Shown: piece after piece, positions 40,275 to 51,652 of the stretch
How the letters are laid out: each line of letters opens with the position of its first letter
Numbering within the stretch: the first letter of the stretch is position 1
DNA from: Lojkania enalia
Taxonomy: Eukaryota; Ascomycota; Dothideomycetes; Pleosporales
Assembly: GCA_010094045.1 (NCBI GenBank)
Contig: ML986772.1
Coordinates: forward strand, 30,191-94,190
Direction: 5' to 3'
DNA: 64,000 nucleotides
Position numbers and translations under genes: made by a program
The notes under the pieces: model-generated
Seen by the model: the letters and a program-made list of their open reading frames with translations, nothing else
What the model was told of the DNA's origin: nothing
Databases searched by the model: none

Positions 40275-43200
40275 ACGCGCTATAAGTAGAAGTAACTTCT
40301 AAATTATTAATAAGAAGGATATTTATCTTAGATATTCTTTTACTTAAACCGCGGATACTTGTTTAGCTAGTTCCTACTATAAGATAGTCTATCTAGACTA
40401 CTAAATTTTATACTAAAGCCCTAATAGTAATATTAGATTCTAACTACAACCTATTAATACTACCCTCTATACTAGTAAAATATACTAGAAGACAGATAAT
40501 AAAGGTACCTAATATACTATAGTAGCCCCCGATAATAAGAGTAATAGTAAGTTAATCTATATAAGCTAAGCGTAGAGTTATAATACTACTATTACTATAG
40601 AATAAAGAACTTAATAGTATATAGTAATATCTAGAGTAATATAAACTACTACTACCTTATACTAGATATATATAGACCTCTTCTTAATAAGCTCTTAATA
40701 GCAGTAGTATTAGAATAGAGGAGCTAGCTAAACTTATTATAAGCTTAAAATAGACGATAGTATAATAAAATAATATTATTATAAACTAGAATAAGATTAT
40801 TAAAGATATTTAAAGTAACCGCGCAACATTTTAAGTAGAATAATAGAATTTTAAAGACTAGATTATAGAGCTATATAAAATTATATACTCTCTTTAAACA
40901 CAGCTTAATACCTATTTAATTAAAGTACTATTAAGATATATATAAGCTATAATTGTAGCTAGCAGATAGTAGGTAGGATTAGATATAAGGTCTTTAAGGT
41001 CGACGAATAGAGGAAGGGTTAATAAGGAGAATAAATAACAGCTAGTAATTAATATTAGCTAGATAAGAGATAATATAATAGAGAAAGTAGTAACTATAAA
41101 GGCGGTTAAGTAGGCGATCTAGTAAAATATAAATAGCGTTAAAAGTCTTAAAGGAATAATAGTAAAAGACTTTCGTATGTAGCAAGCAAATAATAATATA
41201 AGTATAATTAAGTTCTCGGTTAATAAGAATAAGGAGGTAGCGGTCTAGTAGGTAATAGTAGACTAGCTTAAACTAACCCTACTAGGTATAAGGCTAGTAG
41301 GACCTAAATAGTATCCAGTAAAAGTAGACTAGATTAAGGTAGCTTTAGCTATAGATATAAAGAGTAGTAAAGTAAGTAGGTTAGTAATAGAACGATTTAA
41401 TATAGAAAACAGAGTAGAGGTATATATAATATAATAGCTAGAGTAACTAAAGTTTAGAGGATAGTATATATTAGTAATAGTTAAGGTAGTAATAAAGGAG
41501 AAAGCTAAGAAGTTACTAAAGTTAGATAGTATAATATTTAGAAGAAGAGGTATTATAGTATTATAATTTAAAGAATAATATATACTAGTAACCTACTATA
41601 AATATAGGAGGTTTAGATATAGAGTAAGGAACTATATATAATAAGAGGTATGCGATATATATAGGTAAGAAGAGTACTTATATTATAAAACGGTTAACTT
41701 ATAATATATTAACTACTAAGGCCCGTATTGAGTATTATATTAAGAATATCTAGAATTTAGGAAAGAGATAGGTAAAATCCTTACACGTTAATACTATAAA
41801 TAGAGAACTCCGGATTCTTTAAGTAAATATAAAAAGAACTAGAAAAGTATAGTACGCGCTTTATAATAATATAATACTAGCCAACTTTTACTTTATTCTA
41901 GGGTAGAAACTTAAATACTTTCTAGAAGAGGGAAAAGTAGTACTATATAGTACGAATTAATATTAGATAATATATATAAAATATAATAGATAAGAAGAAT
42001 AGTATCTAGTCTAAATATATATCTAGGTAATAAAAAATATTAAGGCTATATAGTTATATATAGACTTAGTAGATATTATAGCTATACGAGTATATATAAG
42101 TAGAAGAAAACTAATAATAGTATTAGTATATATTCTAGATATATCTTTATTAATAAGAACTAAAAAGGAGAACCTAAAAGAACTTAGTAGTAGGCTATAG
42201 GTAATTAATAGACTAGTATAGTAGAAGTAACTATACGACCTATATATAGAAGTAGTAGTTACTAGTAACTTTAACTAATATAATCTACTATAAAGAGGAA
42301 GTTATATTAATAGTATAATAAGCTAAGAGGATAGTATACTAATTATTAACTTTATAGTAGAGCTATTATTATAGAGTCTTCTACTAGTAGAACTAACTAT
42401 ATTTATTAATAATGCGGGACGCTTATTAACTATTAATCTAATACTTATAACAGCTAGGTTAGTAGAGAACCTAGTTAAATACTTAATCTAGGAATATAAA
42501 TATAGGTTAAACTATAGGGCTATATAAACGCACTTTTATATAGATATAGATAAAAAAGAAAATTAAAAGAAGCTGCTATTTAAGAACGCGCTGTAGAATA
42601 AGATTTAATAGATAGTTAAGTAAGAAAAGAAAGTAGGCTTTCTAATAGAAGATATTAAAAAGATAGCTAGCCGGCTTATATAGTAGGCGACTAAGATAGT
42701 AGAGATATACTATTTAAGGGCGAGACCATCGCAGTATATAAAGTAATAGTAGAGTAAGGACCTTACAGCGGTAAAGAAGAGAGGATATAAAACTATATAA
42801 TATAGTAATAAGAGTAAAAAGACTCTTCTATAAGATAATCTAATAGTACCGCAAGTAATACTAAGAAGTATTTCTTAATAATAATATATAGAAGGCAGCT
42901 AAATATCTAAACTCTTAGATAAGTAGCTTATTTACTAAAATACTATTAATCTAAAAGACTAGCTAAGAGGGAGAAATTACTATAGAGAATAAAGAGATAG
43001 GATAAGAGCTACTCTATATATTCTTCTCTAGCCTACTACTATATAAGTATAAGGAGACGCTAATAATATATAATTAACTCTACTACGAGCTAATAGCTAA
43101 ATATAAAGTAAAAGCAGCTGTTTTTAGAGTAAACCTAGATAAGGTACTAAGAAGAAACAGCCTACTAGTAAGAGTATAGAAAGAGCTGTAACTAGTTCTA

Positions 43201-45093
43201 GATAATAAGATTATACAGCTATTCGCGAGATCTCTTAAACTAGGAAAGATACTAAAAGAGTAGAAGGTTATAAAGATTATACTACTATAGAAGCTAAATA
43301 GAAAAAACTATATAATAGTTAATAACTATTAGCTAATTTTACTACTATTAATACTAGGTAAAGCGCTTAAATTACTAGTAGCTAAAAGGATAGTATACCT
43401 AGTAGAGGAGTATAGTTTCTTACCTAAGATATACTTTAGCGCGTAGAAGTAGAGGGTAATAATATATATACTATTATACCTCTATAAAAATATATTTAAA
43501 GTTTAATACGGAAAGAAGATACTATTACTAGTTTTATTTAATATTAAGAGAGTATATAATAATATAACTACTAAGCTAGAGATTAGAAGATTATAGTAGT
43601 AACAGATCCTGGAGAAGATTATATAGTAGATATAGAACTTCTATATAAAATAATAAGTATATATTCTTATTAATAGTAAGATAATAGAAGTATAGAATCT
43701 TCTATAGGCAGGTCTTCTATAAGAATCCGCGCTTACTTCTATTCTTTTCCTCTTCTTTAACGTAGACCTAGTATAGAGTACTCTATAATATAGCAGCTTA
43801 ATAGTATTTATTAATAACTACTTAATATAGGTTATAAGATAATTAGCTAAGGAAAATACACGGATTATTTAGGATAAAGTAATTCCGATATTAGAGAAGT
43901 AGAAGTATACTAGTAGAGCCTAGTTTAAGGCAACTAAGACGAGTTTTATTTACCTTATATAATATAAAGTAGTAGGTAGAAATAGTATAATACTACTATA
44001 GTTTAAAGGAAAGAAGATCGTACTAAAAGACAAAGTTAAGCTACTAGATATTATACTAGATAAAAAGCTAAGGTTTAAAATCTATCTAGAAAATAAAGTA
44101 GGTAAAGTAATAAAAGTAGTACTAGTACTATATAGGATAAAGAGACTACAACCTAAAGTAGTTAAGTAGCTGGTATAAAATATAGTACTACTAGTAGTAG
44201 ACTATATATTACTAGTATAGTACCTAATCGTAATATATAATATAAAATAGCTTCTCTTATAATTATAGAGGATTACAGTATAAGTAATAATTAGAGGATT
44301 CTATATAATAGCTCTATCCGTAGTAGAGGTAGAGGTAGGTCTACTCTCTATAGAATAGAAACTAAGAAAGTAAATAATTGTATTCTAGGTCTTAATCTAT
44401 AAACTAGGTTAGTTACATCTCTACTAGATATTTAAGCGATAACAACTATATATAAAGTATTAATCTCTACTTATAAGAGTAGTAGAGATATATATAAACG
44501 TCTAGATAGATATAATACTTAAAGTTAAACTATATATATACCTACTATAAGTAGAACAACCTAAGGTAGTAATATATAAAGATAAAGAGTAGGTACAAGC
44601 TGTTATAAGAGACTATTAGCTAGGATAGGTAGATATATATATAGATATATTAGTATAAAATAGTAAAGTAGATATTAGAATATATACTAGACTATTATAA
44701 ATTTACGTTTTAAAGATAGTAGTAAGCTTAGACTAGGCGGACGTATACCTAACCGAACTACTAGTAATTAGTAAAACTACTAACTAGCCGTAGGGCCTAT
44801 TATATATAGCCCTTAATAGAGACGGTCGGCCTATACTAGTATTAAGTATTAGAATCTTCTCTAACTTATAATCAGCGCTTCTATTAGTATATAGTTAGCA
44901 AGCTAGCACGTGTTAAGTTACTATAATAGAGATTATTAAGAAACTTTAGATGACTAACACTATACTATATTAGATCCTAAAACATGCAGGGATTGAGAGA
45001 AATAAGTAGGCAGATAGACTGGTGAAGGAAGTAATAAGAGAAGAAAGCGAGCAGCTACTGCAGCGAGATAGAGTACTATAGTATCTAATACGG

Positions 45094-45384
45094 TTGGTAC
45101 TGGAAAGAGCCAACATGATAATAGGACCGCCCCCACTAAAATGGGAAGAGAAGGGAAAGTTCACGCGGAAGATTAATACGGTATTCCATCTAGGCAAGTT
45201 AGTAGAGATATACCGACAGCTAAACAGTAACGAGGCGGCTATTATCACGCAGCTACGGACGGGTAAGACGTTCTTTAACGAGTATCTCTACAAGATTAAG
45301 GCTGTAGATACAGCGGCATGCGAGTATAGATATAAAGAGTTAATAGCACACTTTCTCTTCTCGTGTAGAAAGTGGAGACAGTAA
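45094..45384 (+). pseudogene. C-terminal end of ORF2 in LINE copy 5, open frame
   Basis: A 96-codon open stretch of the ORF2 frame following the RNase H domain. It includes TAACEYRYKELIAHFLFSC near 45309-45365, a Cys/His cluster typical of the ORF2 C-terminus in Tad- and R1-like LINEs. It is open only because RIP is weak here; upstream ORF2 is broken, so no full protein can be made. Confidence 0.7.
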
Positions 45385-45769
45385 AGAGCCAAGCTACGAC
45401 AGCAGCACAGACAGCGGTTTGGCGAGCTATTATACGCGCTGGGAGGGTACTCGAGCAGATAAGAGGGAAGCGGGCAGAGTATAGACGGACCGATTTAGCA
45501 CTAGAAGCCGGATATAGAAGTAGTCAGGGCGACGATTAAATTTGCAAAGAGTACAGGGCGGCTACAACCAAAGGTACAAGATAAAGCAAGTAGAGATGAG
45601 GGGAAGTAGATGAGCGGAGGCAGCTGAGGGTCTCCTCTTCTGCCTCGTAGGCGTAGAATGATGAGCTGTCTATAAACGCGCCTCGGCCAGTGCGCTGCCG
45701 ATTAAGAGGCGCACGACGCCGGAAATGCCCTGCAGACGCGAGGCTATGACTAGCTATACAGCTTGTCCT

Positions 45770-45779
45770 NNNNNNNNNN
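45770..45779. other. Assembly gap (10 Ns) flanked by a duplicated 21-bp sequence
   Basis: Positions 45749-45769 and 45780-45800 are identical, while the other four LINE copies have this segment once and no gap. The join is best explained as two overlapping contigs placed end to end. Confidence 0.9.
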
Positions 45780-45991
45780 ACTAGCTATACAGCTTGTCCT
45801 GCATACGGTAGTATATTACTTTCCTTTTCTTTCCTTTGTTGAGCATGGGGTTAGGTATTGGATGAGCAGGTCTCATAGTTGGCTTTTGAAATGGAGCAGG
45901 CATAAGGAAGCATAATGTATATAGCTGGCGCTTTGCAACGGCCCATACCCATAGGGTGCATGGCCATAATAGAACACACACAGACACACAC

Positions 45992-46213
45992 GCTCGCGTG
46001 ATTGAGGTGTTCGACTACCTGTACCTAGACTCAAGTGGCAAATATTTATCACGCATCTTCTCAGTTAATCTCAAAAATGCTCAAAGGTTCGTTGTAGCAA
46101 ACTAACACGCTTCATACTCATCTTAATCCCCTGACAGTCTATGAAATGGCGAGAATAAAATATATAGGACCGTAGGCTATTACGATGTAAATGTTCCGAG
46201 GCCTGAGTATGCG
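45992..46213. other. 3' flank of the HNWD gene
   Basis: Normal-composition DNA between the end of LINE copy 5 and the stop codon of the minus-strand NLR gene. No recognisable gene; probably its 3' UTR and terminator. Confidence 0.5.
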
Positions 46214-49200
46214 TTAAAACGCAGCTTTGCATAGCCATACTCTTCCAGATCCAACACCAATGCCGATCGTCTTCCCTAAAACTGCTGAGCATGATGGCCG
46301 GTACTCCGAAGGAAGCCACACCAGATTTTCTGAATTATTCGTGATCCATACACCATCTGCGCTCAAAGCTAGGCCTTGATATTGAGGATTTTGAGGTTTT
46401 GAAGCAGGTGGAAGTAGTCTCGAATCTGATAAAGCACTAATGTTGATAGTGCCAATTTCAGTGAGAAGGTATGAGCCAGTGAGATTAAATGAGATGCGAG
46501 TAAGACTCTTGCCTATGCTGAACGTCTGGAGGCACTCGCCGCTACTGGCATCCCAGATCTTGACCGTCTCGTCCCAAGACGCTGACGCCAGCCAGGTCGA
46601 GTCTTGGGAGAAGGCCACAGCGTTCACATTATCGCTATGGCCCTCAAGTGTCTGGAGGCACTCGCCGCTATTGGCATCCCAGATCTTGATCGTCTCATCA
46701 AGTGACGCCGACGCCAACCGGGTCGAGTCGTGGGAGAAGGCCACAGAGTTGACATTATCGCTATGACCAGTTAGCGTCTGGAGGCACTCTCCACTGCTAG
46801 CATCCCAGATCTTAACCGTCTCGTCAAGTGACGCCGACACCGTCCGGGTCGAGTCGTAGGAGAAGGCTACCGAATTGACATAATCTCTGTGGCCCTCGAA
46901 CGTCCGGAGGCACTCGCCGCTACTCGCATCCCAGATCTTGACTGTCTCGTCCCATGACGCCGACGCAACCCGAGTCGAGTCATAAGAGAAGGCCACTGAA
47001 TTGACATTACGGCTATGGCCCTTGAGCGTCTGGAGGCACTCGCAGCTGCTGGTATCCCAGATCTTGACTGTCTCGTCACATGACGCCGAAGCCATCTGGG
47101 TCGAGTCGTAGGAGAAGGCCACCGAGTTAACATAACGGCTGTGGCACTCAAGCGTCTGGAGGCACTCGTCACTGCTAGCATCCCAGATCTTGACTGTCTT
47201 GTCCCATGACGCTGACGCCACCCGGGTTGAATCATGGGAGAAGGCCACTGAGTTAACATTATTGCTGTGGCCCGCGAATGTCTGGAGGCACTCGCCACTG
47301 CTTGCATCCCATATCTTGATCGTCCCGTCATACGAAGCTGACGCTACCTGGGTCGAGTCTTGGGAGAAGGCTACTGAGTAGACATAGTCGCTATGACCCT
47401 CGAGCGTCTGGAGGCACTCGCCGCTACTGGCATCCAAGATCTTGATTGTCTCGTCCCACGACGCTGACGCCACTCGGGTCGAGTCGTGGGAGAAGGTCAC
47501 CGAGTTGAAGCTATGGCCCTCGAGCGTCTGGAGGCACTCGCCACTGCTAGCATCCCAGATCTTGACTGTCCTGTCATATGACGCTGACGCCACACGGGTT
47601 GAGTCGTGAGAGAAGGCCACCGAGTTGACAATATTGCTATGGCCCTTGAGCGTCCGGAGGCACTCGCCGTTGCTCATATCGCAGATCTTGACCGTCTTAT
47701 CATATGATGCTGACGCCACCCGGGTCGAGTCGTGGGAGAAGGCCACCGAGTTAACATAATGGCTGTGGCACTCAAGCGTCTGGAGGCACTCGCCACTGCT
47801 AGCATCCCAGATCTTAACTGTCTTGTCCCATGACGCCGACGCCACCCGGGTTGAATCATGGGAGAAGGCCACTGAGTTAACATTATTGCTATGGCCCGTG
47901 AGTGTCTGGAGGCACTCGCCACTGCTTGCATCCCAGATCTTGATCGTCTCGTCATATGACGCCGATGCCACACGGGTCGAGTCGTGAGAGAAGGCCACTG
48001 AGGTGACATTATCGCTATGGCCCTCGAGCGTCTGGATGCAAGCACTCCAACTATCTCTTATTGGCGGCACGGTTGTAATCCCCTTCAGTCCTTCTTCTTT
48101 AAACAGGCCTTTGATTAGGCTGCGTGCTGGACTAAATAACAGTGCAGACGTATATACCTGAAGAGGACTTATCCCTATTGCCTGCTTGTGATTCATAATG
48201 AATCGACGCGCATCTTGAATAAGTTCGTTGAGCAAGGGTGCATCTATCCTTCCCTACTTTATGTTATCTTCTACTATATAAAAAAAATAGTTACTTATCT
48301 AGGAAAATACCTGGACTAGGCCTGCTAGTTTTGTCATTGAAACTATACCCTTGGACATGCTTTGGCAGAGACTAAGAGCTTCTAGCCAGTAAAGATACTT
48401 CGTCCGCAGAAAGCTATGAACAGTACCTCCATCCTGCAGGCTAATTCGATTATTCGCAGGAGAGCTCAGGCATGAGTCGTAGAGGTGGTCAATCCAGTAG
48501 ATACAGGAGTAGCGCAACGCTGCAAGTGGATCTGGCTCGGGTCGTTTAATGTTTTCGGTGGGATACCCCAACTTGCCCAACCTATACATATCTCTATGCA
48601 ACAATCTAGGCATGGCTTGGAGCGATCTAGAAAATATAATGCCGTGGGTATCCTCCTCTTCAGAAGGGAAAACATTAAGGGATGCGTGTGCAAGTAAAAA
48701 CTCCTTTGCTGACTGGTGTACAAAGTAAATAGTATTCTCTCGCAAAGTGAGAAAAGAACCACAGTAGCCAATAATCTCTTGAATGGACTCAAGATCGTCT
48801 GCTAAGTCACCAAGCTGCTCAGTAAGCGTAACCAGCTCTTCCAGCATAATAGGCTGATATACAACTACAGCCAAAGCCAGTATCTGCTTGCAAAGACCAG
48901 CTTCGTCTAAGTTATTTATCTGTTGCACCATCCGTTCGTATAACGCGTTAAGGCCGGGCGGAAAGGAATCTAGCTTCTTCATAACATTTCGTTTTGGGAT
49001 GCTTTCAAGATTCTGGCAAACTAACGCCACCCAAAGGAAAGTGCCGTGTGCATTTAGGGACAGGTAATCTAGCACAGCGTTTCGGATTTTGTCATTGTAC
49101 CTTTTCTGCTCCTCTAGCTGACGCACTTTGTGCTGGATAAATACGCTAACAGCTTCAGAGACAGACTGTGCGTTAAGTTCAAGGCTTAGTCTCACTTTGT

Positions 49201-50569
49201 GCCTCGCTCTCTCTAGGCATTCTTCAATGTCCGGCCAGTTTCGGCTCGAGACAATCCACTTGACGCGAGAAGACGCAGCTGAGGTCTGGATGATGCATCC
49301 TAGCAGTTTCGGCAAATCTGCTACGCATTCATCGAGCGCATCAATAATCAGGTAAATTTTATTTAACCTGAGCCCTTCTATCATGCTTGTGAAGATCTCA
49401 GACAAGGCTACCCAGGAATTCGCGTCCTCAAAGAGGGACTTGCCCGCGTGGTCGTACTTGTTACGAATATGTGATACGAGCGAGGGCTGCTGGATGACAA
49501 GCAAGTACAGTAACCCTCGCAGTACGCCTATAGCGTTGTTGATGCGCGAGTCTGTGGCCTGACAGAAGAAGTATGATAGCAGATCTGTCTTATCTATTGA
49601 CTTCTTCAGTTCGTTGACAATGCCGCAAAGCAGCATTGTTTTGCCCTTACCAGGATCACCTTTAATCCATAGTAGTTGGCTGTGCTGGTCGTTACGCCAT
49701 CGTTGGAAGGCAGAGTTCTTAAGGATCCAGAGATATGAGCCGTCTATTAAGCCGCCCTTGGTGTCCTCAATGCGCTTCTTGTCGTCACGGGGGTCGGTGA
49801 GCCATAAGTCCTGGATACATTTCTTCACCGTATCAATCTCGTCCTCAAGCCTTTTAAATGCACTCGCCATCCCTTCGCCATAGCGAATAGGTATGTAGAC
49901 ATCGAAAATGCCAAGTAATGAGTACGCTTTATCTTCTGTGAGCTTTGTTTGGCGGCGTTCTATCCACGAAAATCGCTCATTGTCGCTGAACTGATTTAAA
50001 GGTTCTCCTTGAAGTGCTAGTATGGGGATTCCCGTTATCTGATGAATCTGTCGCTCCAAGGTTTTCTTATTACCAAGTTGCTTGCCTTCGTGGGAGAAAA
50101 ATTCGACTGAACTTGGGGCAATAAGCTCTTGTAGCGTCCATCCCCTAGTAAACCATTCGCTTTCCTGGAAAGCCAGCTCCCAATGATGTTTATTGGTATT
50201 ATTGCTTTTTTCCAGCTCAATTGTCACAATGTCCGATAAGTAGACGTAGCATTTTACCGCATTCTGGTACCAGCGAAACATGGAGTTAATAGCCTTCTGG
50301 TGTTCACCGTGGTTTGATTTATTGATGCAACAGGTGTCAATCCAGAAGTATTGCAAGTTATCTCGTCTTGCCTGTTCTCCACAGAACTGGATCTTCTTAT
50401 AGCCAGGCTTGTTCTTGTAAGTCCCACTAATCATATCTTCAAAGGTGACCTCCTCAGTCTCCAGGCCCCATCTATGCGAAAGTATTGAATAAGGGGGAAT
50501 TGTACCATCGCCAACTAAGTCCTCAGTGAGGCTGAACTCGCCTGTGTTACTACGTCGTAAAAGATGCAT
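46214..50569 (-). CDS. HET-NACHT-WD40 (HNWD-type) NOD-like receptor
   Basis: Exons 50569-48311 and 48253-46214, about 1432 residues. The 57-nt intron (GTATTT...AG) joins GLVQ to GRIDAP in frame and removes the stop that otherwise separates the two halves. The HET domain (about 20-165) has its three motifs: YSILSHRWG, WIDTCCIN and RGWTLQELIAP. The NACHT domain shows Walker A GDPGKGKT (304-311), Walker B IYLIIDALDE (405-414) and the WIVSSRNWPDIE segment. Residues 825-1326 are 12 WD40 repeats of 42 residues, followed by a degenerate C-terminal tail. The architecture and length match the Podospora het-e/het-d/het-r class, cytosolic receptors whose WD repeats sense a partner and whose HET domain triggers incompatibility death. 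No RIP stops are present. The ligand and specificity cannot be read from sequence. Confidence 0.93.
46535..48040 (-). repeat. Twelve near-identical 126-bp tandem repeats encoding WD40 units
   Basis: Each unit encodes CLQTLxGHSxxVNSVAFSxD... ending KIWDASSGE. Unit 5 lacks two residues (GHSFNSV) and has KILD. Unit 3 has KICD, and unit 8 has TSSCE. Differences between units cluster at the two residues after GHS, at the residue after AFS (H, Y or Q), and before the conserved Asp of strand c (Y, W, C or L). These match the surface positions known to vary in HNWD repeats. Confidence 0.92.
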
Positions 50570-51652
50570 TGATTCGTATAGTGTTGGATAGGAGCAAGCG
50601 GCAGGAATTAATCTTCGTCGTGTTCAAATATCGTAGCGTAGGGGAAGAGATAAGTATGACAACTCGCTCGTCTGTGGAGGATATCAGTCCAAGCTATCGG
50701 GGATATGAGGTACATAGAAAATGGGGCATTAAGCTATACTTCAAAATTTCGTATCTAGAAGTGAGACAGTGCAAGAGTGATATGAGCTTGTTCTGTTTGC
50801 AATATCCTTGATTCTGTGAAGAAGTTTGAACAACCTCGGTTGGTAGCAGGGTGTCTTTGATTGCGCAGCCTACACTATGGCGCGGTAAGGCTAGTGTACC
50901 AGTGGTCGGACCTGAGCAGGAGGTGAATTCGCGACAGACTAGACTAAGGATGCCTATAACTCAAGACGTAGACGACTGCCTTGTTCTTAGTAGTAAGGAG
51001 GATGCCCAACCCGCTCCGGCTATGACCTTGTGCGAGAGGCGTTGAAGTCTTCTGAAAGGTGATATTGGTTCCCGTGGTGGGGCCTGGTATCGATTTCGTT
51101 TCCGAGATCTACCTTAACCTATTATGGCATAATAGGGTTGGGCTCATGTGCTGGCTCAACCCATTTGCCGAAGCACAGGCTTCGATTTCCAGAGTGGCCT
51201 ACTCTGTCGTAACTTGTACCCCCTATCTCATCATATCCCCCTTCAATGAGCTAAGACTCGATCTCGGCTGCTAGTTGGTCTAGGAATCGGCGTTGGTGGG
51301 CTCGAGAAGTATGAGGACGTGGGCTTGATCAGGTTTTTCGTTTGGTTAGTAGAGAGAATAACAGCGGATTTCGGAGCTCGAGGACGATGTGATAGTATGT
51401 CTCCACGTTACAAAAGCAGGTATTGCTGTGCGTTGAACCGCATCTCGAAGTTCCACGTATCGAAGCTGGTTTCGACGGTGGCAACGCGTTGGCTGACTAA
51501 CAGCGCTGGGGCCGTGTCTTAGCACTGCTCCCAATCCTGAGTCGGATTTAATCATATTCCGAGCGCTTGTGCGATCTTCACAGCCACAGATCTTATAGTA
51601 AATTACCCGCGGATGATGAGATGGGATCATCTTGCGTTAGCCAGGATCAGTG
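50570..51652. promoter_or_regulatory. Upstream region of the HNWD gene, non-coding as far as seen
   Basis: About 1.1 kb of normal composition between the divergent starts of the NLR gene (minus) and a decayed plus-strand frame at 51653. The short open frames here have no recognisable domain and overlap each other on both strands. It should hold the promoter of the NLR gene. A LINE 5' UTR-like relic lies at 50968-51070. Confidence 0.4.
50968..51070 (+). repeat. Diverged relic resembling the LINE 5' UTR monomer
   Basis: GTAGACGA, GAGGA...CC.GCTCCGGC and CTTCTGAA occur in the same order as in 10210-10445 of LINE copy 1, with shorter spacing. The match is patchy and by eye. Confidence 0.35.

Larger units (their letters stand above)
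40276..45991 (+). mobile_element. Tad-like LINE, copy 5, 3' end lightly mutated
   Basis: Same structure as copies 1-4. Relative to the others it lacks about 60 bp near 42770. The first 4.6 kb are heavily RIP-mutated. From about 44880 the sequence regains CpA, TpG and GC content. The final kilobase, covering the end of RNase H, the C-terminal zinc motif and the 3' UTR, is close to an unmutated element. It ends in an AC-rich tail (45972-45991) followed by non-repeat DNA. Confidence 0.85.

Noticed and set aside
46440..47381. Plus-strand open frames across the WD40 repeats
   Set aside because: They simply repeat with the 126-bp period of the sense repeats and lack stops for that reason.
46535..48040. 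Possible CRISPR array because of regular repeats
   Set aside because: The repeats are continuous 126-bp coding units for WD40 blades, without unique spacers, in a fungal gene.
48254..48310. The NLR and WD40 parts as two separate genes
   Set aside because: A 57-nt GT-AG intron with a TAAC branch-like site joins them in frame, and the joined protein has the standard HNWD architecture and length.
50569..51630. Several short open frames upstream of the NLR gene
   Set aside because: They overlap on both strands, have no domain or codon pattern in common, and the region is better explained as promoter DNA with a repeat relic.
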